From Sphingorhabdus sp. M41 (GTDB taxonomy: Bacteria > Pseudomonadota > Alphaproteobacteria > Sphingomonadales > Sphingomonadaceae), in the NCBI RefSeq assembly GCF_001586275.1, contig NZ_CP014545.1:2196501-2260500 (forward strand): a DNA stretch of 64,000 nt. Direction: 5' to 3'. The notes below the pieces were generated by a model. The model was not told the origin of the DNA and ran no database searches. It saw nothing but the letters and a program-made list of their open reading frames with translations. Made by a program: the position numbers and the translations under genes. Positions 11,427-19,833 of the stretch are shown here, piece by piece. Position 1 is the first letter of the stretch, and each line of letters starts with the position of its first letter.

Positions 11427-12662
11427 CTAGTTTTTTGCCATGGCAGCGGCGGTTGATTCGTTTCCTCGCAACACTCGCAATATGTTGCCGCGAGCGATTT
11501 TTGCAAGATCGGCTGCGCTATATCCGCGCTTTGCAAGTTCGGCAAACAGCAGCGGATAGGTCGATACGTCCGAGAGGTCGTCGGGGGTGAAGCTTATTCC
11601 GTCATAGTCGCCGCCAAGACCGATATGATCAATTCCGGCGACAGCCCGGATATGATCGATATGGTCGGCGATATCCTTTGCCGTGACCGCTGGCATTGGA
11701 TGGACGTCGCGCCAGTCCGCGAGATGGGTGGAGCGCGCTGCCGCATCACCGGGATATAAGGCAGCAGCACGTGCTTCCTCGGCCTTTTGCGCCGCATCCC
11801 AGTCCCGGTTTTTTGCGCTTACATAGGATGGTACGAAAGTCACCATCACTAGCCCGCCATTGGTCGGCAATCGCCGCAGAACTGAATCGGGGACATTGCG
11901 TGGGTGGCTGGTCACACCGTCCGCAGAGCTGTGGCTGAACATTATCGGTGCCTTGGTCACGTCGAGGGTGTCATTCATTGTCGCTTCGGAGACATGGCTG
12001 ATGTCCACGATCATCCCGAGCCGGTTCATTTCCTGCACCACGGAAACACCAAAATCGGACAGGCCGTCGCTTTTCGGCGCATCGGTGGCGCTATCCGCCC
12101 AGTCGAGTGTCTTCCAGTGTGTCAGCGTCATATAACGGGCGCCAAGCGCGTACATCTGTCGGAGCACAGCGAGAGAATTGCCGATCGAATGACCACCTTC
12201 CATGCCGATCATGGAAGCGATCCGGCCATTTTTCTGCGCCGACTCGACATCCGCAACATTCAGTGCAAGCTGCAGATCGTCTGGATATCGAGCAACCAGT
12301 TGGTGGACGATATCAATTTGTTCGATCACCCGCTGCACCGCTTCAAATTCCGGCAGTTCCGGGTCGACCCACACCGACCAGAACTGGCCACCGACCCTGC
12401 CCTGCCGAAGCCTGGCAATATCGGTGTGCATCGGTTTCGAGCCGGTACCGGTGGTCGGAATTGTGTTGCGAAAATCAAATTCGGAAAAATCGCTCTCGAA
12501 CCGTTCGGCGATCTGCTCGGGTGCATCATTATGCCCGTCGATGACGGGGTTTTTGGCGAGCACTGTCTGCGCGATTTGCTCAGGCGCCTGTGCAGACGCC
12601 GATGATGTGCCGGCTACCGCGACAGCGAAGGCGAAGCTGCGAAGGATATCGATTGTTTTCAT
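11427..12662 (-). CDS. Exported membrane dipeptidase (peptidase M19)
   Basis: 411 residues from ATG 12662, which gives a normal signal peptide (MKTIDILRSFAFAVAVAGTS then SASAQ); the longer frame to 12698 would add a non-signal leader. Zinc-ligand motifs of renal-type dipeptidases are visible: IDGHNDAP (His44, Asp46), GMEGGHSIG, FSHSSADG and GLGGDYDG. It hydrolyses dipeptides, including D-amino-acid forms, in the periplasm. It sits between the acyl-CoA dehydrogenase (8 bases) and a polysaccharide deacetylase (10 bases), an unexpected cell-wall/peptide function inside a valine operon. Confidence 0.92.
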   Translation of the reverse strand: MKTIDILRSFAFAVAVAGTSSASAQAPEQIAQTVLAKNPVIDGHNDAPEQIAERFESDFSEFDFRNTIPTTGTGSKPMHTDIARLRQGRVGGQFWSVWVDPELPEFEAVQRVIEQIDIVHQLVARYPDDLQLALNVADVESAQKNGRIASMIGMEGGHSIGNSLAVLRQMYALGARYMTLTHWKTLDWADSATDAPKSDGLSDFGVSVVQEMNRLGMIVDISHVSEATMNDTLDVTKAPIMFSHSSADGVTSHPRNVPDSVLRRLPTNGGLVMVTFVPSYVSAKNRDWDAAQKAEEARAAALYPGDAAARSTHLADWRDVHPMPAVTAKDIADHIDHIRAVAGIDHIGLGGDYDGISFTPDDLSDVSTYPLLFAELAKRGYSAADLAKIARGNILRVLRGNESTAAAMAKN

Positions 12663-12672
12663 GCAGCAGGGT

Positions 12673-13653
12673 CTAGTCGCGCAGGACCCTCGCGGCAAAT
12701 AGCTTTTTTGCTACTTTCTGATCATTCCGCCGATACCAGCGATTGCCGATATTGCGCTCGGCGGCGAGCATCTGCGTGCGGGTGCCGTCGGCAAAATCGA
12801 CATCCGGCTCCATATGGGCAATCGGATCGCGATAGGCTTCGTCGGCTGTAACAATCGTCCAGCCCTGATTTTTCAGCGCTGCCGCCAGATCATCGACAAA
12901 CATCGCAGAGAGATCGGTTTCATGCAGCAATATCATCTGCACGGGTGCCCTGCCCAGCGTTCGCCGCGCCAGATCGTCGGAGAAATCGGCCGATTGCACG
13001 TAAGATTCAACAAACAGGTCGCGTAGTGCATTCCAGTCCATGATCTTACCCGCTTCGGACGCCGAAATCGCCATTTCTTCCAGATACCAGTCCGATGCAT
13101 CGACGGTCACATAGCCATTCATCAGGCCGCGTTGCCTGAGACCGGCACGGACCGCATCGCGCTTCACCCGGTTTTTCCGGCCCTCGTCCAGAAACGGAAA
13201 GCGGAACCAGGGGCGGTAATCGGGCTTGTCTTTCAACCATGCCTCGGCTGCATCGATATCGGCGAGAAATGTCGCTGCCGAGACAGCGGAAAGCTTGCTG
13301 TGATCGGCTGTATGATTGCCCAGGACATGGCCAGCCTTGGCATAGGCGGCAATATCGGCGGCATCATTGTCGTGATCGGTAATCCGACCAGGATTCACAA
13401 AAAAGACCGCTTGCTCAATGCCGGCAGTTTTCAACGCTTCAACCAGCAATCCGGGTCTTACATCCGGCTCCAGAAATGCACCGGCACCGCGAGGCGCGTC
13501 GTCGAAACTGAAGGCGATGCGCTTGTCGGACATTGCAACCGGAGCTGGCAGGGCCATCGTCTCGCTTGCACCATTGTCCGGACGCCAAAAGGCAAACAGG
13601 ATGATTGCCAGCAAAACCGAAGGCAGGAACAGGCGTGGCGACAGTGCTAGCAC
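12673..13653 (-). CDS. Polysaccharide deacetylase (NodB-like), membrane-anchored or exported
   Basis: 326 residues. A hydrophobic segment at the N-terminus (RLFLPSVLLAIILFAFW) acts as signal or anchor. NodB motifs are IAFSFDDAPRG (metal and catalytic Asp pair), GNHTADHSKL (His-x3-His zinc ligands), FRFPFLDEG and MILLHETD. Substrates of the family are N-acetylated sugars or peptidoglycan. The start at 13653 is a GTG with no clear ribosome site and no ATG, GTG or TTG in frame for a distance upstream, so the true start could be an internal codon. It may be cotranscribed with mmsA, 129 bases upstream. Confidence 0.86.
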   Translation of the reverse strand: MLALSPRLFLPSVLLAIILFAFWRPDNGASETMALPAPVAMSDKRIAFSFDDAPRGAGAFLEPDVRPGLLVEALKTAGIEQAVFFVNPGRITDHDNDAADIAAYAKAGHVLGNHTADHSKLSAVSAATFLADIDAAEAWLKDKPDYRPWFRFPFLDEGRKNRVKRDAVRAGLRQRGLMNGYVTVDASDWYLEEMAISASEAGKIMDWNALRDLFVESYVQSADFSDDLARRTLGRAPVQMILLHETDLSAMFVDDLAAALKNQGWTIVTADEAYRDPIAHMEPDVDFADGTRTQMLAAERNIGNRWYRRNDQKVAKKLFAARVLRD

Positions 13654-13699
13654 CGCAGCAGCAGGATCGATGATGAGTGGACGGCCATGAAGTTCATTT

Positions 13700-13736
13700 C
13701 CGCCCGAAATGCCGGGATTTCCAGCGTTTCGGGCGG
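13700..13736. terminator. Perfect 10-bp inverted repeat between mmsA and the deacetylase gene
   Basis: CCGCCCGAAA at 13700-13709 is repeated inverted as TTTCGGGCGG at 13727-13736 with a 17-base loop. It lies about 50 bases after the mmsA stop (minus strand). There is no T-run on either side, so it is not a classical intrinsic terminator; it could be an attenuating or RNA-stabilising hairpin separating high mmsA expression from the genes behind it. A second short GCCC/GGGC stem lies nearer the mmsA stop. Confidence 0.4.
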
Positions 13737-13782
13737 CTTGTCCTGATTTGGAACTCTATGGCGCCCAGGCCTTGCCGGGCTT

Positions 13783-15285
13783 TTAGCCCATGGTCGGAAT
13801 AACGAATGCATCCTTGTTGCCGCCATCTGCGGTGCCGTCGGGCCAGCGCTGGGTGATTGTCTTGACCTTGGTCCAGAATTTCACGCCTTCCATGCCGTGC
13901 TGGTTGGTGTCGCCGAAGGCGCTCCGCTTCCAGCCACCGAAGCTGTGATAGGCGACCGGTACCGGGATCGGCACGTTGATGCCGACCATGCCGACATTGA
14001 CCCGGTTGGCAAATTCGCGAGCCGCGTGGCCATTACGGGTGAAGATCGCGACGCCATTGCCATATTGATGCTGGCTCGGCAGCGCGAGCGCTTCCTCGAA
14101 ATTCTTGGCGCGGACGATCTGCAATACGGGACCGAAAATCTCTTCCTTGTAGCTTTCCATGTCGGTGGTAACATGGTCGAACAGAGAGGGGCCGATGAAA
14201 CAACCTTCCTCATGACCCTGCAACGAGAAGCCGCGGCCATCGACAACGAGTTCCGCGCCTTCGTCGACACCCTTCTGGATCCAGCCTTCGACACGCGCCT
14301 TGTGCGCGGGGTTTACAACCGGCCCGTAATGGGCTTCCTCGTCGGTCGAGATGCCGACACGCAATGCGGCCATCGCGGGAATCATTTTCTCGCGAAGCCG
14401 TTCTGCTGTTTCTTCGCCCACCGGAACGACCACCGGCAATGCCATGCAGCGTTCGCCGGCCGAACCGAAAGCAGCGCCGGAGAGATCGTTCACGACCTGA
14501 TCGAGATCCGCATCGGGAAGAACAATACCATGGTTTTTCGCGCCGCCCATCGCCTGAACCCGCTTGCCGGCCGCAACGCCGCGATTATAGACATAATGGG
14601 CAATATCGGACGAACCGACAAAGCTCACGCCGCCAATGGCCGGATGATCGAGAATGGCATCGACCATTTCCTTGTCACCATGCAGACATTGCAAAATGCC
14701 TTCCGGCAAACCGGCCTCGAGCATCAGTTCGGTAAGCCGAACCGGCACCGAAGGATCGCGTTCGGATGGCTTCAGGATGAAGGCATTGCCGGTCGCGATC
14801 GCCGGGCCGAACATCCACATCGGGATCATCGCCGGGAAGTTGAACGGGGTGATGCCGGCGCCGATGCCGATCGGCTGGCGCATCGAATAGACGTCGATGC
14901 CGGGTCCTGCGCCCTGGGTATATTCACCCTTCAGGACATGCGGAATGCCGCAGCAGAATTCGATCACTTCGAGACCGCGCTGGATATCGCCCTTGGAATC
15001 CGCGATCACCTTGCCATGTTCGATCGACAGCATATGGGCCAGTTCGTCCATATTGGCCTCGACCAGTTCCTTGAACTTGAACATCACCCGCGCGCGCCGC
15101 TGCGGGTTGGTTGCTGCCCAGGCCGGTTGCGCCGCCAGCGCCGCATCCACCGCCTTGTCGAGTACCGCCGCATCGCCGAGATCCACCTTGCCCTGGATAC
15201 CGCCATTATTGGGGTCAAAAATATCACCCTGACGAGCCGCTTCCGCGGTTCCTCCAGAGGCCAGAACGTGGGTAATCGTGCGCAT
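13783..15285 (-). CDS. mmsA: Methylmalonate-semialdehyde dehydrogenase (CoA-acylating)
   Basis: 500 residues from ATG 15285, preceded by CAGGAG at 9 bases; the frame runs on to 15336 without conserved sequence. Family signatures: PFNFPAMIPMWMFGPAIA, the catalytic cysteine in GSAGERCMALPV (Cys280), and VGINVPIPVPVAYHSFGGWK near the C-terminus. MmsA converts methylmalonate semialdehyde plus CoA and NAD to propionyl-CoA, the last dedicated step of valine breakdown. It heads the minus-strand gene block that ends with mmsB and is divergent from a DMT transporter gene. Confidence 0.96.
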   Translation of the reverse strand: MRTITHVLASGGTAEAARQGDIFDPNNGGIQGKVDLGDAAVLDKAVDAALAAQPAWAATNPQRRARVMFKFKELVEANMDELAHMLSIEHGKVIADSKGDIQRGLEVIEFCCGIPHVLKGEYTQGAGPGIDVYSMRQPIGIGAGITPFNFPAMIPMWMFGPAIATGNAFILKPSERDPSVPVRLTELMLEAGLPEGILQCLHGDKEMVDAILDHPAIGGVSFVGSSDIAHYVYNRGVAAGKRVQAMGGAKNHGIVLPDADLDQVVNDLSGAAFGSAGERCMALPVVVPVGEETAERLREKMIPAMAALRVGISTDEEAHYGPVVNPAHKARVEGWIQKGVDEGAELVVDGRGFSLQGHEEGCFIGPSLFDHVTTDMESYKEEIFGPVLQIVRAKNFEEALALPSQHQYGNGVAIFTRNGHAAREFANRVNVGMVGINVPIPVPVAYHSFGGWKRSAFGDTNQHGMEGVKFWTKVKTITQRWPDGTADGGNKDAFVIPTMG

Positions 15286-15376
15286 TGAAAAGACTCCTGA
15301 TTGCATTTGGGGGCTATATGCTATTAACCGCGCCAATGCACAACTCCCGTAGCGCTATCTTTATTGGCAATATCGC

Positions 15377-16300
15377 ATGACCGATGACCGTGCCGCAGGA
15401 CAGAACCGGCCGATGGCAGGAATCCTAACGCGTCTGGCGGCGATGCTTTCGCTCGCGGTCATGTTCACCTTCGTCAAGCTGGCGGGCGAGCAAGGCGTGC
15501 ATGTCACCGAAAGCCTGTTCTACCGCCAGCTGATCGCCATGCCGCTGATCTGCTTTCTGATCATGCGGAGCCGGGCCGGCTGGCCGTCGATCATTTCGAA
15601 CAAGCACAAGCTTCATATCCTGCGGTCGGTGCTGGGCATTTTCGCCATGGGTCTGAATTTCTGGGCAATGACCCTGCTGCCACTCGCCGATGCTACCACG
15701 ATCAGCTTCACCGTCCCGATTTTCGCCACCCTGTTCGCCGCCATGTTCCTGCGGGAGCAAGTCGGTATCCGGCGCTGGTCGGCAATCCTGATCGGCTTTG
15801 TCGGCGTGCTCATCGTCGTCCAGCCGGGCGGGTCGCTGATCCCCGCTGCCGGCGCGGCCATTGCTCTCGGCGGTGCTCTGGTCACCGCAGCGGTCACCAT
15901 GGTGATCCGCATATTGGGCCGCACCGAGACCAGCGTCGTCACCATCTTCTGGTTCTCGGTCTACACCCTGCCCGCTCTCACGATCTGCGCCTTCATCTAC
16001 GGCGGCGGCCATGATGCGCAGACATGGGGCTATCTGCTCGGCATCGGCTTGTTCGGCGCTCTGGGACAGCTGTGCATCACCCAGTCGCTGCGCTATGCGC
16101 CGGTGTCGACGATCGTGCCGATGGACTATAGCTCGCTGATCTGGGCGAGCTTCTTCGGCATCGTCATCTTCGGCCAATATCCCGGCCTGTCGATCTGGCT
16201 TGGCGCGCCGGTGATCATCGGCTCGGGCCTGTTCATCGCCTGGCGCGAACATGTGAAGTCGAGCAAGCTGACGGTTGCCAAGGCGGAGCCGAGCGCATAG
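15377..16300 (+). CDS. DMT-superfamily transporter (EamA family), second copy
   Basis: 307 residues, about ten membrane segments in two EamA repeats; the first ends with LPLADATTISFTVPIFATLF and the second with APVSTIVPMDYSSLIWASFF. It resembles the transporter at 4662-5582 in layout but is not a close duplicate. The gene is divergent from mmsA with a 91-base shared promoter region, which hints at coordinated control with valine degradation. The substrate is unknown. ATG 15377 is the first in-frame start. Confidence 0.88.
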   Translation: MTDDRAAGQNRPMAGILTRLAAMLSLAVMFTFVKLAGEQGVHVTESLFYRQLIAMPLICFLIMRSRAGWPSIISNKHKLHILRSVLGIFAMGLNFWAMTLLPLADATTISFTVPIFATLFAAMFLREQVGIRRWSAILIGFVGVLIVVQPGGSLIPAAGAAIALGGALVTAAVTMVIRILGRTETSVVTIFWFSVYTLPALTICAFIYGGGHDAQTWGYLLGIGLFGALGQLCITQSLRYAPVSTIVPMDYSSLIWASFFGIVIFGQYPGLSIWLGAPVIIGSGLFIAWREHVKSSKLTVAKAEPSA

Positions 16301-16325
16301 TCACTCCCGCTTGAGGGAGAGAGAC

Positions 16326-18065
16326 ATGCGGAAGATCAGGCACATTTTTGCGGCGGCGCTGACGTTGCTGTTGGCAAGTGGCGCGCAGGCCGAAGAGGCG
16401 CCCGCTGCCCTCCCCTATCCCGAAGTCACCATCTTCGAAGCCGCCAAGATCATCACCATGGAGCCCGGCTATTCCGAGGCCCGCTACGTCGCCACCGCCG
16501 ACGGGATCATCCTCGGTCTCGGCCAGACTCTGGAAGATCTGGAAGCATGGACGAGGGATCGCAAGGTCACCGTCGACCGGCAGTTTGCCAGGCAGATCCT
16601 GATGCCCGGCTTTATCGAGCCGCATATCCATCCGATGCAGACGATCATGATGCTGCCGATGCCGTTCATCAGCCCCGAAGAGTGGCAGCTCCCCGGCAAG
16701 ACCTATCCGGCGGCGCGCGGCAAGGCGCAATATGAGCAGCGCCTGCGCGAGGAAATGGCCAAGAGCGAAGACGCCCTGTTCATCACCTGGGGCCATCACA
16801 AGCTGTTCCACGGCGACATGGACCGCGCCGAGCTCGACCGGATCGCGCCCAACCGGCCGGTGGTGATCTGGCAGCGAAGCTTCCACGAGATCATCGCCAA
16901 CAGCAAGGCGCTGACGCTGCTCGGTATCGGCGACGAAGCGGCTTTCGTCGCCGCGTTCAGCAAGCCCAATATCGATCCCGGCCATGCCGCTTATGCCAGC
17001 GGCATCATCCACGAGACCGCCTTGTTCAACGGCATCGAGATGCTCCGGCCTTATCTCTTCTCACCGGCCAAGGTGCAGCAGGGTCTGGCCGACATGCGCC
17101 AGATGATGCTCGAAAATGGCGTCACCACCAGCGCCGATCTGGCATTCGGCGGCTTCGGCGGACCGGAGATGGAGTCGGCTCTGTTCAAGAGCCTTTACGA
17201 CCAGCCGACCACGCCGTCGCGCATCCTCGCGATTCCCGTTGCGCCGCTGGTCACCGGCGATCCCAATGTCTGGCTCAAGGATATGAAAGCCAGATATGAC
17301 AGCCCCAAATTCTTCTTCTCCAACCGGGTGAAGCTGTTCGCCGATGGCGCGTTCTTCGCCCAATATATGCAGATGAACCCGCCCGGTTACAGCGACGGTC
17401 ACGAGGGCAAATGGCTGACCGAACCGGAGGAACTGCTCAGGCAGACCGAGCGTTTCTGGGACGCCGGCTGGAACCTGCACACCCATGTCAACGGCGACAA
17501 GGGCCTCGATGTGGTGCTCGACATCACCGAAAAGCTCGCCCTCCGCAACGGCCAGAATATCGTCATGGAGCATCTCGGCTATTCGACCGAGGCGCAGAAC
17601 CGGCGGATCGGCGATATGGGCCTCTATGTTTCCGCGCAGCCGAACTATATCCGCATCCTCGGCGATGCCTATGCGAAGACCGGCATGGGTCCCGACCGCG
17701 CGGCGCAGATGAGCCGCCTCGGTTCGCTCGAGCGCAAGAATGTGCCGCTCGGCCTGCACAGCGACTTCAACATGGCGCCGATCGACCCGCTCTATCTCGC
17801 CTGGGTGGCGAGCAACCGGATCACCCTCGACGGCAATGTGAAAGCGCCGAAAGAGCGGCTCTCGCTTGACAAGGCCTTGCGCGCGATCACCGTTGAGGCG
17901 GCGCAGGTAATCGGCCTTGATGCGATGGTCGGCAGTATCGCCACCGGCAAGAAAGCCGATTTCACCGTGCTTGATCGGGATCCCTATGTCGGCGGCGCGG
18001 CAAAGCTGCAGGAGGTCGGGATCAAGGGCGTGATATTCGAGGGGCGCTGGTTCCCGGCGGAATAG
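16326..18065 (+). CDS. Exported amidohydrolase (amidohydrolase 3 / YtcJ-like)
   Basis: 579 residues from ATG 16326, which has GAGGGAGAG upstream and yields a signal peptide (MRKIRHIFAAALTLLLASGA, then QAEEA). The longer frame to 16275 overlaps the transporter gene. Metal-dependent hydrolase features are LMPGFIEPHIHP with the HxH pair, LHTHVNGDKGLD, MEHLGYSTEAQNR and LGLHSDFNMAPIDP. Such proteins hydrolyse amides or related bonds; the substrate is not predictable. It is probably periplasmic and follows the transporter by 25 bases, so the two may be cotranscribed. Confidence 0.87.
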   Translation: MRKIRHIFAAALTLLLASGAQAEEAPAALPYPEVTIFEAAKIITMEPGYSEARYVATADGIILGLGQTLEDLEAWTRDRKVTVDRQFARQILMPGFIEPHIHPMQTIMMLPMPFISPEEWQLPGKTYPAARGKAQYEQRLREEMAKSEDALFITWGHHKLFHGDMDRAELDRIAPNRPVVIWQRSFHEIIANSKALTLLGIGDEAAFVAAFSKPNIDPGHAAYASGIIHETALFNGIEMLRPYLFSPAKVQQGLADMRQMMLENGVTTSADLAFGGFGGPEMESALFKSLYDQPTTPSRILAIPVAPLVTGDPNVWLKDMKARYDSPKFFFSNRVKLFADGAFFAQYMQMNPPGYSDGHEGKWLTEPEELLRQTERFWDAGWNLHTHVNGDKGLDVVLDITEKLALRNGQNIVMEHLGYSTEAQNRRIGDMGLYVSAQPNYIRILGDAYAKTGMGPDRAAQMSRLGSLERKNVPLGLHSDFNMAPIDPLYLAWVASNRITLDGNVKAPKERLSLDKALRAITVEAAQVIGLDAMVGSIATGKKADFTVLDRDPYVGGAAKLQEVGIKGVIFEGRWFPAE

Positions 18066-18130
18066 TCCGTCTGCAAACACCGTTCGCACTGAGCCTGCCA
18101 AAGCGCTTGGCGCGAGCAAGCTGGACAGCA

Positions 18131-18210
18131 TCGTCATCCTGAACTTGTTTCAGGACCCCTTGAGATTGCGTGCCGCCGCCCGAGGTCCTGAAACAAGTTC
18201 AGGATGACGA
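18131..18210. repeat. Perfect 27-bp inverted repeat (dispersed palindrome type A)
   Basis: The 27 bases at 18131-18157 (core CATCCTGAACTTGTTTCAGG) recur as an exact reverse complement at 18184-18210, with a 26-base loop. The stem-loop type with CTGAACTTGTTTCAG arms is familiar as an intergenic element in many sphingomonads. It lies just downstream of the amidohydrolase gene and could act as a transcription or mRNA-decay boundary. Confidence 0.85.
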
Positions 18211-18220
18211 GTGCACCCTA

Positions 18221-18290
18221 ATCCGTTCGCTTCGAGCGTAGTCGAGAAGCCTTGCGCCATGTGTCTCGACTACGCTCGACACGAACGGAT
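18221..18290. repeat. 27-bp near-perfect inverted repeat (type B)
   Basis: Arms at 18221-18247 and 18264-18290 (outer ATCCGTTCG / CGAACGGAT, inner CTCGACTACGCTCGA-like core) pair at 25 of 27 positions around a 16-base loop. It is directly adjacent to type A but unrelated in sequence, so two independent palindromic elements are stacked here. Confidence 0.82.
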
Positions 18291-18374
18291 TCTTGCCTTC
18301 AGCCATGCCAAAGTTCGTCAAACTTCGGCCAAGGAACGGTTTTTCGCGACCGGCATCGCGAGCCATTATTCTCA

Positions 18375-18443
18375 CACAAAGCCACGAAGTCACAAAGACT
18401 TGGCACGTGTTTCTAGCACCTTTTGTGCCTTGGTGTCTTCGTG
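18375..18443. repeat. Imperfect inverted repeat with CACAAAG/CACGAAG units (type C)
   Basis: The left arm (CACAAAGCCACGAAGTCACA, about 18375-18397) pairs imperfectly with the right arm (TTTTGTGCCTTGGTGTCTTC, about 18421-18443). Short CACRAAG-like direct units repeat inside each arm. A single arm of a further palindrome (GTTCGTCCTGAGCCTGTCGA) follows at about 18464-18484; the same unit occurs twice at 46606-46675 between murC and murB. Confidence 0.7.
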
Positions 18444-18484
18444 CGAACCCGTAAAAGAAACCTCGTTCGTCCTGAGCCTGTCGA

Positions 18485-18971
18485 GCCGCAGGCCAGCAAA
18501 GCTAACGACCCGATGGCCACGCGATACCCTCAACCGCGCTCACAATGAAAACTTTACACAAACGCGCCCTTTTGTTTTCCGTGACCTTTGCCCCAAAGCC
18601 GCAAATTTCCGGTCTTTTCTCTCCCCCACCATCGCGCCGAGTGTAACCTTTAGGCGAACCGGGCAATCTGGTCCGGTTGGTTCAGGCGGGCGAGCGCTAT
18701 CGCTGTAGTCTTGTCCGAATTGTCAAAGAGCCAAGGCGAGGATAAGTGATTGGGGTGGGTGTAGGAAAGAGTAATGCGCTACGCCCTCATGCCATGACGC
18801 TCCTGCGTGCGGCGAAGGTAATGTTCGCAGCAAACCGGATCAATTGGTCCCAGACGGCGGGAACTGGCAAAAATCAAATCGTGGTGAACACGACGTTCCG
18901 AAGGGGAACATTGACAATAGCATCAGCCACAAGCGATACTGCCACCTCCGAAAATAGCTGAAGGATTGCTG
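18485..18971. other. Gene-free stretch before the 18972 gene
   Basis: After the repeat stack there is no convincing gene for nearly 500 bases. A possible 71-codon frame at 18746-18961 has no recognisable protein sequence and no clear ribosome site. Base composition looks more AT-rich than the surroundings by eye and continues so into the next gene. The stretch ends with AAGGA at 18961-18965, the ribosome site of that gene. A promoter presumably lies here but no strong -35/-10 pair was recognised. Confidence 0.6.
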
Positions 18972-19652
18972 ATGATACCCGTCGATCCGGTTGACTTGTA
19001 CAATCCAGCTCCGTTCGATGCCTTGAGCTACTATGGGCATATTGCAATCGGAATAGTCGGGCTGGTTGCCGCAATTATTGCCTTGTCGACCCGAAAGGGA
19101 AGCACAATTCATATCTTGGCTGGCAGAGTTTTTTCAATCTCTATTCTGCTTGTCGCCATCACTTCCCTGATTTTGCTATCCGTTCGCATGGCACCACCAC
19201 TATTAGTCGCGGCCCTTACCGCCGCATATGCTGTTGGTACCGCCATCCTGGCCCTGAAGCCCGCTTCTACCAGGATCAGAAACATGGAATATGGACTTTT
19301 CCTGTTCGAGATTCTCGTTGTCGGCATATTTCTCGCCATGGCTATTCCCCAAATCACAGGCGGAAATATCCCAGCCATTGGTCCGCTGGTGATATTGGCC
19401 ATTCCGATAATATTGCTCGCCGGCGATGTGCATTTCTTTCGTAACGCCAGCCAACGTCCGATACTCAGAATCCGCCGCCATCTGGCCCGCATGATCTGGG
19501 CTTTCATCATTGCGGTGCGCGCACCATTGGCCGAAATTTATGGTCTGCTCGATATTCCTGTCGCGATAATTTTATTTGGCCCGCTTGTGATCGCTCCTGC
19601 AATGACAATGATTTTTCTCAGGAAATACCCGAGAAAACCGGCTGCAATATAG
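18972..19652 (+). CDS. DUF2306-like multispan membrane protein
   Basis: 226 residues from ATG 18972, 6 bases after AAGGA (a TTG at 18966 touches the ribosome site and is unlikely). About seven hydrophobic segments. The opening SYYGHIAIGIVGLVAAIIAL then STRKGSTIHILAGRVF resembles the His-containing first helices of DUF2306 proteins, in which histidines lie at the membrane faces; further histidines (GDVHFFRN, RRHLAR) occur later. Function unknown. Codon use seems more AT-rich than in neighbouring genes, and it sits beside a repeat stack, so it may have arrived by transfer. Confidence 0.65.
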   Translation: MIPVDPVDLYNPAPFDALSYYGHIAIGIVGLVAAIIALSTRKGSTIHILAGRVFSISILLVAITSLILLSVRMAPPLLVAALTAAYAVGTAILALKPASTRIRNMEYGLFLFEILVVGIFLAMAIPQITGGNIPAIGPLVILAIPIILLAGDVHFFRNASQRPILRIRRHLARMIWAFIIAVRAPLAEIYGLLDIPVAIILFGPLVIAPAMTMIFLRKYPRKPAAI

Positions 19653-19833
19653 TGCAGCACCCACGTTCGCGCCCGAAGCGGAAATACCCGTCCACCGCTC
19701 GCCACCGGAAATAAGCCAAAAAAAACCACTGGTTAATAGTAGCACCCTATAGCCCTGTGATAGAAGGGCCGGATTACCGCATTCGCGCCGCACGGTTTTC
19801 CGGCCAGCGACCGTTTCATCCGGGGGGATATAT

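Noticed and set aside
10033-11430. 465-codon open frame on the plus strand
   Set aside because: Antisense to the acyl-CoA dehydrogenase gene and running into the hydrolase gene; no protein-family sequence.
13897-15288. 463-codon open frame on the plus strand
   Set aside because: Antisense to mmsA, no domain, same cause.
18211-18708. 165-codon frame on the plus strand
   Set aside because: Built from the inverted repeats of the intergenic stack; no protein-like composition.
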